Below are positions 23,126-33,513 of a DNA stretch of 64,000 bases, piece after piece (the stretch's first letter is position 1; every line of letters starts with the position of its first letter). Below the pieces are notes generated by a model. It did not search any database. It saw only the letters and a list, made by a program, of their open reading frames with translations, and was not told the origin of the DNA. The position numbers were made by a program, and so were the translations under genes. Where the stretch lies: assembly GCA_051453625.1 (NCBI GenBank), contig JBOZIK010000001.1, positions 152,786,269 through 152,850,268 of the forward strand, written 5' to 3'. The stretch is from Welwitschia mirabilis (taxonomy: Eukaryota; Gnetophyta; Gnetopsida; Welwitschiales).

Positions 23126-26100
23126 ACTTCTTTTTTTTTTTTGTTTTATCAAGTTTTAGTAGATTTAGTTATTTTAACTTATTTGAGCTTTAAATTTACC
23201 CTATTTACCCCCCTCTATGGTTGATCCTACTATTACATGTGATCTTGCGATCTTAATCTATGTGCCTTTATTTATCTATATACAGATATCCTTTCCTCTC
23301 TTGCAAAAAGAAGGTACTTGTCATTTTTCTGTAGAAGTGTATTTCCTTCTTTCCTCTTTATTTCTTTCATTTTCTTATGTGTGAACTTGGATTTTAGAAT
23401 CTTGAAGCTAAGGAATTCTTGAGCTTGGATCTCCATCAATGTTCAACTATCAAGTGCTTACTAAACTTTTCAAGTAAGCTTTTACTCATATTATTCACAT
23501 GGTCTCTTTTAATATTTTAGTAGAATGATGTAATACTTGCATTAGACTACTATTCATGATATATCATAAAAATGTATTATTCCCTTCCATTAGCTCTTAC
23601 CAACATGTGGAAAGATATAAGAAACCTCTTATGCTTTGTAATTAAGGTTATTAATGGATGTTTATGGTCAAGTGACTACTTCAGGGATTAACTACATACT
23701 TGGGTATCCATGTTTATTTTGTATTAATATATATGATAAATATATTTTTTATTTATTATGCATTATGTATATCTTATTNNNNNNNNNNNNNNNNNNNNNN
23801 NNNNNNNNNNNNNNNNNNNNNNNNNNNNNNNNNNNNNNNNNNNNNNNNNNNNNNNNNNNNNNNNNNNNNNNNNNNNNNTATTTTTTATTTATTATGCATT
23901 AGGTATATCTTATTAGGGGCAAAGTCTAATTCTTAAAAAATATCTTTTAGACTAGGACTCCTCCATAGTAATCCTAAGGCTCAAAATAAATGCTTTTCTA
24001 AATTAATTTGATTTTACTTCCTAAATTGATTTGTATTATTAGTATTTAGTAAAGTTATACCATAAATAATGAGTTTCCTTATTTTATTCATTATTTTACA
24101 AATTCAAGTTATTGTATAATTAGTTGTTAAACTATTCGCTTTAGTGAAAGTTATTTTTTTAGAATAGAGGCATAGGATAAAAATATCATAGCTTATGAAT
24201 TAGTAGGTATAAATTAGTGAAATCTTTTTGTAGTCCAGTATTATGTTATGAATTTGAAAATTAAAAATAGTAATTTTTTATGTGTAATAATTTCTAAAAA
24301 AATTATTTATTAAAATACGCTAAGCAATAAATGCAAAAAATAGTAAGTGATTAATATCTATAAAGTTGAGCATCCTAAGTTTTAAAAAATTAAATAATCT
24401 TTCCAAATCATCTTAAATCATTTAAAAACTCAAAGTATTTTAGAAGTTATGGTCATTTTAGTGGAGTGTAGTAGGACTATAATTTTATAAAATTTGGTAG
24501 TTTTTAACATTAAATGATAACCTTATAAATAGTATTTTAGGAATTCCAAGAAAGTTTAAATTAGATTCTAAGGATCTTATTATAAATCTAATTTATGAAA
24601 AAGTACTGTAATTTCTTTCTTCATAATTAATTAATTATTAATTTTTTAACTATGGTGTCTCCTTAAAGTCAAAAAATGTTATAATTAATATTTGAAATTA
24701 TAGAAAAATTACTACATAAAATTTCATAGGAAATTTGAGTATCTAAGATAAGTTTTTATTGGTGGCGTTAAGTTACATTACTTAGAAATAATATTTTATT
24801 AATAAACATATGTCTTTTACCTTTTTGTTTTATGTCTTTTACCTTTTTCTTTTATCTTACTTTGAATCTATATACTTCTAAGTGTTTTCACCTTAGTAGT
24901 TTAAGTAACATAAATATTCTTTGGTTTAATACTTATTTTCTTAACTTATAATGTAGCCATATGATGTCTCAGATAAAGACTTATATCTTAACAACCATTC
25001 TTGGATCATACTTCTTTTGTTTATCTTTCTTACATAATGGAGATTGCCATATGAGGTTGGAAGAATGCTTTTAGGGTTTACATAGCTCTAGGTATGAATT
25101 ATTTTATTTAATTATATTATTAAGATGTGATTTAATAAATTTTTAATGTTTTTATTATTATTGAAAGAAATAAAAGAAAAAAATATTTCTTTTATTTATA
25201 TTTTCATTATTATAATCTTGAATATAAAGGTGTACTAGTACGCCTATTTTCTCTTTGATAATTGTTTCTATAAAAAGAACCTAATGATGATTAGAATTAT
25301 TATAACTAAGTAAATAATCCATTAAACATTATAGAATTATATGCATGCATTTGTGTAGTGTATTCATTGAATAGGACTAAATCAAGATAACCCTAATAAT
25401 GTTCATCCCCATACTTGGATTTCATCATCAGGGTGGATTGCATTATATTTTTATTTTAATAATACCATTTTAAAAGTGTATTTAATTATCACTCTCCTAT
25501 GCTATCCATGTACAAACTTAACTGAACTTAATATCTCAAGCCCTTAACATCAATGGATCATTGTCTACCATCCAAAGATATTTCTAGGAAGAGGGGGTCA
25601 TTTGCAAGCATATATCCTCCTTATGTAACACTTATAACCTATATTGGGGATATACCTACATGATTTATAATCCTATAAAGTTAAACCTAGCCATATTTAT
25701 ATGTTTTAAAACCTAAAGTAGAACTAACTCACGTCTAAAGGGTGGCTAAATATCGAGCTAAAATGCTATTAATGGGAGTTGAAATCTTTTATTATATTGG
25801 TTAGGTGCTATTGTCAAACCTGTCCATGTATGTTTATAATAAGTTTACATATCCTCAACTATCTACAAGATATCTCTCTATGTAATTAAAAACTAGGAAG
25901 AAATGCAAAACACAAACGTATGACATCGCTATTGTTTATAAACCCAAATAACCTTGAAATTAATTCTAGATAAGTATATAATAATAATATGAATTTTTTT
26001 CATTAAAATAAAAAAATGCTAATAAAGGAATAAGGAAAATTTGACCCTATGTTCCATTATATTTATTACATAATAATATTTAAGAATGAAGGAAGAGGAA

Positions 26101-26143
26101 AGGGAAAAAAAGAGTGCTTAGGATTAAAAAATAGGGTGTTAGA
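23126..26143 (+). repeat. Gypsy Del-like LTR, copy A
   Basis: From about 23255 this aligns with LTR copy C (34748-37529) along its whole length at roughly 80% identity by eye, and its last 1.3 kb also aligns with copy B. A TATA-like TATATACAG lies near 23277. It ends in TGTTAGA, where copy C has TGTCACA, immediately before a tRNA-iMet primer site. The left boundary is uncertain because copy C has a gap at this point. The 100-N gap at 23779-23878 has duplicated flanks. Confidence 0.8.
23779..23878. other. 100-N assembly gap with duplicated flanks
   Basis: About 38 bases before the gap recur after it with one mismatch (CATTATGTATA versus CATTAGGTATA). LTR copy C (around 35240-35280) has the segment once, so the gap is likely an unmerged overlap. 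Confidence 0.75.
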
Positions 26144-26146
26144 AAT

Positions 26147-26158
26147 TAGTATCAGAGC
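26147..26158 (+). other. Gypsy primer-binding site after LTR copy A
   Basis: TAGTATCAGAGC follows the LTR end. It is one base from the tRNA-iMet consensus and is followed by TCTAGGTTAACTTAA, exactly as at 27613 after copy B. Confidence 0.85.
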
Positions 26159-26173
26159 TCTAGGTTAACTTAA

Positions 26174-26273
26174 NNNNNNNNNNNNNNNNNNNNNNNNNNN
26201 NNNNNNNNNNNNNNNNNNNNNNNNNNNNNNNNNNNNNNNNNNNNNNNNNNNNNNNNNNNNNNNNNNNNNNNNN
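26174..26273. other. 100-N gap between two LTR copies
   Basis: The gap is exactly 100 Ns, so probably of unknown true size. The left side has entered an element interior (primer site plus leader); the right side is in the middle of an LTR of the same family. Confidence 0.9.
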
Positions 26274-27597
26274 TGTAAGTGATATTTATTCATAAAAATA
26301 CCTCTTTTACCCTTTTTTTAAAGCTTACTTTGAATGTGCATGCTTGTAAGAGCTTTCACTTTAGTAGTTCAAGTAACATAAGTAGTCTCTAGCTTATCAC
26401 TTATTTTCATTGACTTATAATATAGTCATATGAAATCTTAAACAAATATCTATATCGTAACAATTATGCTTGAGCTATACTTTTTTATATTTTTCTTCTT
26501 TACACCAATTCATGGAGATTGTCATATGAGCATGGAAGAATGTTTCTAGGATTGACAAAGCTACAGGTACGTTTTAGCTTCTTTAAGTGCATCATTTTAT
26601 ATTTTTATTAACAAAAATAAAAGAATATTTGTGTTATTTAGATATAAAAGAAAATAATATTTCCTTTATCTAGATTTTTATTATTATAATCTTAAAAAAA
26701 AGAAATATTCTTGTATGCTTTCTTTCTTTTTATGATTGTTTTTATAAAATGTATCAAATGATGATTATATTTATTGAAACTAGGCAAATAATTCATTAAA
26801 TATCCATATTAGTTAGAATTATTTACATGCATTTGTATAGAGTATTTATCAAAAAAGACTAGATCAAGATAATTTTAATAATGTTCATTCACATACTTGG
26901 ATTTCATCACTAAGGTTGGTTGCATTGAATTTTTTTAATAATATCCTTCTGGAAGTGGATTTAATCACCACTCTCCTACCCCACCATGTATGAACTTACT
27001 CTGACTTATTATCTTGAGCCCTTGGTGTTGATAGATCATGTTGCGCTGTCCGAAGATGCTTCAAGGAAGTGGAGGTCATTTGTAAGCATGCATCCAACTC
27101 ACGTACCACCTGTCACTTGTATTGGGGTATATTAAGATGAAGTGAAAGCCTATGAAATTGAAACCAATCATATTTGTANNNNNNNNNNCGAAGGATGGCT
27201 AGATATTGAGATGAAGTGTCATTAATTGGAGTTAAAACCTCTTATTATATTAGTTAGGTATTATCCTTAAAATTTATCCATGTATGTTAATAACAAGTTT
27301 ACATCTTCTCAATTATACACAAGATATTTTTTATGTGATGGAAAGCTAGAAAGAAATGGAGGACATAAACTTATGACATCATTATTATTTGTAAACCAAA
27401 ATAACCTAGAAATTAATTGTAGGTAAAAATATAATATTAATATGATTTGTCTTTCTTAGAATATAGAAATTCTAATAAAGGAGTAAGTAGAATTAATCCT
27501 AGGTTCCATTGTATCTATTAGGTAAAAATATTAAAGAAAAAAGGAATATTAAAAAAAAATAGTGCTTAATTAAAGTAAGAGTAAAGAGGATATCACA
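26274..27597 (+). repeat. Gypsy Del-like 5' LTR, copy B (partial)
   Basis: It aligns with 24790-26143 and 36195-37529. It ends TATCACA at 27597, three bases before the primer site. Its 5' two thirds are missing at the 26174-26273 gap. A 10-N gap at 27179-27188 replaces about 40 bases that are present in copies A and C. Confidence 0.85.
27179..27188. other. 10-N gap, undersized
   Basis: Copy C has roughly 40 bases (about 37087-37125) between the same flanking anchors TTTGTA and GAAGGATGG, so the true gap is larger than shown. Confidence 0.7.
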
Positions 27598-27600
27598 AAT

Positions 27601-27612
27601 TGGTATCAGAGC
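27601..27612 (+). other. Primer-binding site (tRNA-iMet)
   Basis: TGGTATCAGAGC, a perfect match to the usual plant initiator tRNA-Met primer site, directly after LTR copy B. Confidence 0.93.
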
Positions 27613-28807
27613 TCTAGGTTAACTTAAATTATACTTATGTTAAGCACTTATAAATTTAGAAGAATATAAATTCAATTATATCTTTAACAATCTTTCTCCT
27701 TAATAATCTAAAGTTAGTTGTAATAATAATAACCTTAATTCCTAATAGCTATAAAGTTAGTTATATCTACAATAATCTTAAACCATGATGAAAACCAATT
27801 ATGTCCTTGATAATACTAGATTTCAAGATAATTCTGACTTCTAGATAAGAATGAATTTAATTATATCTCCCAATAGTTATGAATTTCATTATATCTATTA
27901 TTTTCCTACTTTCTAAATATATACCAAATTATATTCATGTTAATCCCAATACTTATAAAGACTATAATGATGATAATCTTATCACCTTAATAATACTAGA
28001 AGTTGATTATATTTAGGATAGCTCCAAAGTATTCATAAGGTTAATAGTAACCCCAACCTCTAAATGATCACTATGCTAATCGTATTTATGATAATTCAAA
28101 ATTCCTAAACAAACCAAAAAGCATGATGAATTCAAATCATTAAAGATCTTATTACCTTATATCTATAGATAATAATCACTTAAAAGAATTACCATTACCT
28201 TAAGAATTGAGGACAACGACCTTACATGGTTTCTTAAAGAGATTAACCTCTTACAAGAAATATAAGTACATAAAATAATGCCTTACAATTAAACACCCTT
28301 AGAAATAATCAAATCTCCAATCAATTTATTCATCGTACATATATGATCACATAACTTTAAAGTAAAAACCCATATTCATAGCTTATAAACCTTACGTATT
28401 GAAAGTAAAGAAAGAGGATAAACTTGATTATGTACTTTAAGTTATAAATAAGAACCAATCACCTTATAATAATAACGATGTTCTCTCTAAGATCATAAAA
28501 ATATTCTTGGGTTTAATATTTAATAATATTTATCCTATTTCCAAATATAATCTCATAAAAATTTCCACTTCTTTGAGATGCCTTACCATCATTGGTTAAA
28601 ACTTGAGTTCAAGTTAGTTGCACTAAATAATTAACATTAAGAGAATTTATAAGAGAGTCAGCAATCTAATGATGGAAATCAATCTCTATTAAACCTTAAT
28701 CTAGAAGCATTGATTAATACATTTATGTAATTCCTATCATAAATAGTAAATCAAGGTCAAGACCTACAAGTAAATAATAGTATCAATTAATCTAAGGAAG
28801 TGGGTAT
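27613..28807 (+). other. Gypsy leader, noncoding
   Basis: AT-rich untranslated leader between primer site and gag. No domain was recognised. Confidence 0.5.
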
Positions 28808-29740
28808 GAGAAAATTAATTCAAACCTGTATTAAGCTAAATCCATCAAAGTTTGTAGGAGATTCAGATTCTTTCAAACTAGAAGCATGGTTGAGTGATAT
28901 TAAAAATGTTACAGATGTCTTAAGATGTGATGAACATGATAAATCTTCTTTAGCTATTTATATGTTACAAGGATAAGCCAATCTATAGTGAAAAATGAAA
29001 ATGGTCAAGTTAGAAGACTTAAACTTTTATGGAGGAAATTTTAGAATATATTTAAAGAAAGGTAAATCACCAAGTTCTATATTTGTCAAAAGGTTATAAA
29101 AATCTATAATTTAAGATAAACTGCTCATGTAAGCATAGCATCTCATGAGTGTAAATTTATAGATTTATTGAGATATATATTATACATGCATCTAGATGAA
29201 GAAGATAAAGCAAATCTTTTTATTGATAGTCTTCTTCCTTTTTTAATTGTTAAAGTATGTATGTTTCAACCTAAGAATCTAGCAGAAGATATAGAAAAGG
29301 CAAAGATAGCAGGAAAAAACTAGTAGATACAATAAGAAAATAAAAATAAAATTCCTCCATAGAGACATATCCTAAAGGGAAATGAATCACAAATGTCTTA
29401 TTAAAATAAAAATTAGCACTTCAGCAATAATAATTTCAATAGTAGTTTTTATAGAAATAGGAATTTTAACTAACCTAAGAAGGCTTCATTTAAAAGAAAC
29501 TGAAATGTTCCTAGTCAAAACTATGTAAGTAATCAACTTTAAAATTCCAATTTTTAGTAAATTCATATTTAGTATCAATATCAACACTAGGATAAGAATG
29601 GAAATAGATGCTTTCAACTTAAGGAAAATCATAAAGTAAAAGAATGTCCATTATATAACCAACACACTTCTAGATATAACTAGAAAATCCTCAAAGATCA
29701 AAAAGCATTTTTTAATCAATAGGATTACTACAAGAAGTAG
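28808..29740 (+). pseudogene. Gypsy gag (Del/Tekay-like)
   Basis: The frame opens MRKLIQTCIKLNPSKFVGDS, then LEAWLSDIKNVTDVLRCDEH and LAIYMLQG, the typical gag start in which a proline-containing L-x-P-x-x-F-x-G block precedes A-E-x-W-L. A frame change leads to CKFIDLLRYILYMHLDEEDK. A degraded zinc knuckle reads CFQLKENHKVKECP near 29610-29655, with its second cysteine lost. It would package element RNA. Confidence 0.8.
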
Positions 29741-29754
29741 CAGATAATGAACAA

Positions 29755-30260
29755 ATACAATTTCAGAGCTCTATTATAAAAGGTAAGGTTCTACTTAATA
29801 ATAAAGAAGTAGTTATTGCATTTGATTGTGAAGCAACTCATTGCTTCATATCTCCTAAGACTATTATAAGAAAAAACTTATGTTGTACTCCAATTGAGGA
29901 ATGCATAAAGCTATTAAATAGATTTATGTTCAAAGATAATTAGCAAGTCCAAAATTATACTTTATCCATAGGTGGAAGAGATTTTCAAATACAATCAATT
30001 ATTATTGACTTAGAAAAATATGAAATTGTTTTAGGTATAAACTAGTAATAAAAAGCAGTTATAAATTGTGAAAAAAATCAAGTAGAAATGATAAATTATG
30101 ATTAAAGAATAATCTTTCAAGGTCATTACAAATTAGTAGTAGAGAATTTAACTAATGCAAAGAATATAAAAAGAGAAATTAATATGGGTTCACTAGTTTA
30201 TATGTTATACCTAAAACTAATTAGCTTAAAAAAAGGATAAACTTTAGTAAAGAATATACT
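29755..30260 (+). pseudogene. Gypsy protease
   Basis: The active-site block reads VVIAFDCEATHCFISPKTI near 29810-29865. The family's F-D-S-G-A-T-H-S-F-I-S keeps its aspartate, but serine-glycine has become CE. Downstream IGGRDFQIQSIIIDLEKYEI and VINCEKNQVEM match the family's flap and C-terminal strand pattern. It lies between gag and RT as expected. Confidence 0.85.
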
Positions 30261-31600
30261 AAGAGTCTAAGAGTATATTGATGTATTTACAACAAAATTA
30301 CCAGAAATGTCACCATTAAAGGAAGTTAAGTTTTTCATTTAATTAATCCTAAGAGCCAAAACAATTTTTAAGGCACCATATAGAATGTCTCTCATAGAAA
30401 TGAAAGGATTAAAATTTTAGCTTGAAAAACTCTTTAAAAAAGGTTCTATTCATCTTAGTATATCACCATGAGAGCACCTATATTATTTGAAAATAAGAAG
30501 GATAAAATATTAAGATTATGAAGTAATTATAGATAGCTAAATAAGGTTATCATCAAGAATAAGTACCCACTACCAAAACTAGATGACCCTTTTGATTAGG
30601 TCAAGAAAAATAAGGTATTCTCAAAAGTTGATCTAAATTCTAGATATCATTAAGTTTGAATTAAAGAAGAATATATTCATAAAACAACATTTAGAACCTA
30701 CTATAAATATTATGAATTCACTATTATGCCTTTTGATTTAATTAATGCCCTTATAGTATTTATGATTTGTATGAATTATAACTTTAAACCATATCTTAAC
30801 CCCTTTGTAATAGTGTTTATGGATGATATTCTCATTCATTTGAAGACTGATGAAGAGCGTGAGAAACACTTGAGAATAGTATTAAAAACTTTAAAAAATC
30901 ACTAATTATATGCTAGCATGAGAAAATGCTCGTTTTGAAAGAAATTCATTCAATTTCTAAGTTATGCAGTTTCCAAGAAAGGTATATCAATGGATCAAGA
31001 TAAAATTAGAACAATCATAGAATGTCCAAACCCTTGAAATATTACTGAGGTTATAAGATTTTTTACTCTTATCAGGTAATGTCATTAATTCATCTTTAAC
31101 TCCTCTAAGATAGCTTTTTTATTAACAAGCCTTTTAAAAAAAAATAAAGAATTCAATGAATAAAAAATATCAATAATCATTTGATCATCTGAGAGAATGC
31201 TTAACTAGTACTCTAGTCTTAATAATACTAGATGATTCAAAGATCTTTTTAGTTTATACAGATGCATACGAAGAAGGTTTTAAAGTCGTTCTTAAATAAT
31301 ATAAAAGAGTAATAGCTTATGGATTGAGACAACTTAAAAACCATGAGAGAAATTATCCTATTCATGATATTGAATTAGTTATATTGAATTTTTCTTTTAA
31401 ATTGTAAAATCCCTATCTCTATGACATAAAGTCTCAAGTTTGGACAGACTATAAGAGTTTAAAATATATTTTTACTTAGTCAAAATTAAACCTTACGGAA
31501 AGAAGATGGATGAAATTTCTATGTAATTTTATTCTAGATATTTTCTACCATAAAGGTGAGGGAGATAAGGTTGTAGATGCTCTTAGTAAATGAGGTTATT
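30261..31600 (+). pseudogene. Gypsy reverse transcriptase and RNase H
   Basis: The RT runs from EYIDVFTTKLPEMSPLKEVK through IFKAPYRMSLIEMKGLK, a block with NKYPLPKLDD-type sequence, KVFSKVDLNSRYH-like residues and the active site VFMDDILIH (about 30813-30840; two catalytic aspartates kept, MDD in place of the usual IDD). It then shows LSYAVSKKGISMDQDKIRTI. RNase H follows with LVYTDAYEEGFKVVLK, NHERNYPIHDIELVILNF and a FYHKGEGDKVVDALSK end. Frames break several times. Confidence 0.9.
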
Positions 31601-31789
31601 TCAAAGTAATCATAAAAATACAAATCCAAATTTCCACTATTATGTTAGAGAAGAAAAAAGATGAAAAATATCAAAAATTAAATAACCAGTTAAAAAAATA
31701 ATAGATTTAGAGAATTTTAGTATTGATTCAAATGGTATTATCAAATTTAAGAAAATATTTTTGATTCCTAATATAGATGGAAATAGACA

Positions 31790-33450
31790 TAAGCTAATGT
31801 TTGAATTTCATAATCCACCTATAGTAAGATATCCAGGAGGAACCAAAATGTATCAAATCATGAAACAAAAATTTTGATGATCAAGGATGAAAAAGGATAT
31901 AGTAAAATTTGTATCAAAGTGCTTAATTATCAACAAACTAAAGTAAAACATAGAAATCCAATCAGATTACTTTATTCTCATGATATTCTAGAATATAAAT
32001 GGATGTGATTTGCATGGGCTTTATTGTAGAACTTCAAAAAACTTAAAGAGTTAATGATTTTATTATGGTAATAATTGATATAGCAACCAAGTATACACAT
32101 TTTATTCTAGTAAAATCTACTTATGATGCTAAGGCTATAGCTAAACCATATATTTAAAAATGTTATTTGGTTGTGCCTTTAGTAATTATCTTTAACAAAT
32201 ATTCAAAATTTTTAAGTTTTCATAAGAATTACAAATGGATTTAGGGACCAAGTTAAATATGAGCACTGCATTTCATCCTCAAATAGATGGTGAGGTAGAA
32301 AGCATTAATCAAATTTTAGAAGATCTTCTCAGGGCATGTATTTTAAATAATCCTAATAGTTGAAAAAAGTACCTACCATTGGTAGAATTTGCATATAATA
32401 ATAGTTATCATAGTTTAATTTAAATGGCTCCATTTGAAGCCCTATTTTGTAGAAAATGTAGTGAACTCACTTCATGGACAAAACCTAAAGAAAGATTGAT
32501 GATACGACTAGAAATGTCATANNNNNNNNNNNNNNNNNNNNNNNNNNNNNNNNNNNNNNNNNNNNNNNNNNNNNNNNNNNNNNNNNNNNNNNNNNNNNNN
32601 NNNNNNNNNNNNNNNNNNNNNNNNNNNNNNNNNNNNNNNNNNNNNNNNNNNNNNNNNNNNNNNNNNNNNNNNNNNNNNNNNNNNNNNNNNNNNNNNNNNN
32701 NNNNNNNNNNNNNNNNNNNNNNNNNNNNNNNNNNNNNNNNNNNNNNNNNNNNNNNNNNNNNNNNNNNNNNNNNNNNNNNNNNNNNNNNNNNNNNNNNNNN
32801 NNNNNNNNNNNNNNNNNNNNNNNNNNNNNNNNNNNNNNNNNNNNNNNNNNNNNNNNNNNNNNNNNNNNNNNNNNNNNNNNNNNNNNNNNNNNNNNNNNNN
32901 NNNNNNNNNNNNNNNNNNNNNNNNTGTCATAAAAAATGGAAAGTAAAATAAGAATTATTAAGGAGAGAGTTAAAGTAGTAACAGATAGATAAAAGATATA
33001 TGCATACTATGGAAGAAAAAATCTTCACTTCAAAATAGGTGATCATGTATTTCCTAAAGTGTCACTAATGAAATTAATAATTAGAGAAGTTAAGAGATTA
33101 GAATTATCTCCTTGATTCATTGGACCATTTGAAATATTAGAAAGAGTTAGACATGTTGTATATAAGCTTACTCTACCTCTTAGATTATTACACATGCACA
33201 GTGTTTTCTATGTAATTATGCTAAAAAAGTATATTACAAATCCTTCTCATATGTTACATTAGTCTCATATTTAGGTGAAACTAGATTGTTCAACTATATA
33301 GAATCCAAAAGTAGTGCTAGACCGGTGAACTATCAGTTTATAAAATAAGGAGATCCATCAAATAAAGATAAAGTGAATTAATTATAGTGTTGATGAAGCT
33401 ACTTGGAAGATAGAGAAAACAATGAAAAATCAATACCCAAATCTTTTTTA
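31790..33450 (+). pseudogene. Gypsy integrase
   Basis: Core motifs: VIIDIATKYTHFILVKSTYD near 32065-32125, then KLNMSTAFHPQIDGEVES near 32248-32305 with the catalytic glutamate region, LPLVEFAYNNSYHSLI and MAPFEALFCRKCSEL. After the 32522-32924 gap the C-terminal part continues: KIGDHVFPKVSLMK, FIGPFEILERVRHVVYKL, then NYSVDEATWKIEKTMKNQYP. Joining the two sides over a 7-bp overlap keeps one continuous frame, so no residues seem to be missing at the gap. Confidence 0.9.
32522..32924. other. 403-N gap, probably spurious
   Basis: The flanks share TGTCATA on both sides. Overlapping them restores an uninterrupted integrase frame that aligns with the family without deletion. Confidence 0.75.
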
Positions 33451-33500
33451 ATCTCAAAATAACTCTTTATGTATCTTGATTTCCAGAAGTGAATTAGTCT

Positions 33501-33513
33501 AAGTTGGGGAGCA
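33501..33513 (+). other. Gypsy polypurine tract
   Basis: AAGTTGGGGAGCA lies immediately before the 3' LTR start at TGTCATATTCC, the standard layout for Del-type elements. Confidence 0.8.

Noticed and set aside
32517-32930. Minus-strand frame of 137 codons
   Set aside because: It is made of Ns at the spurious gap in the plus-strand integrase.
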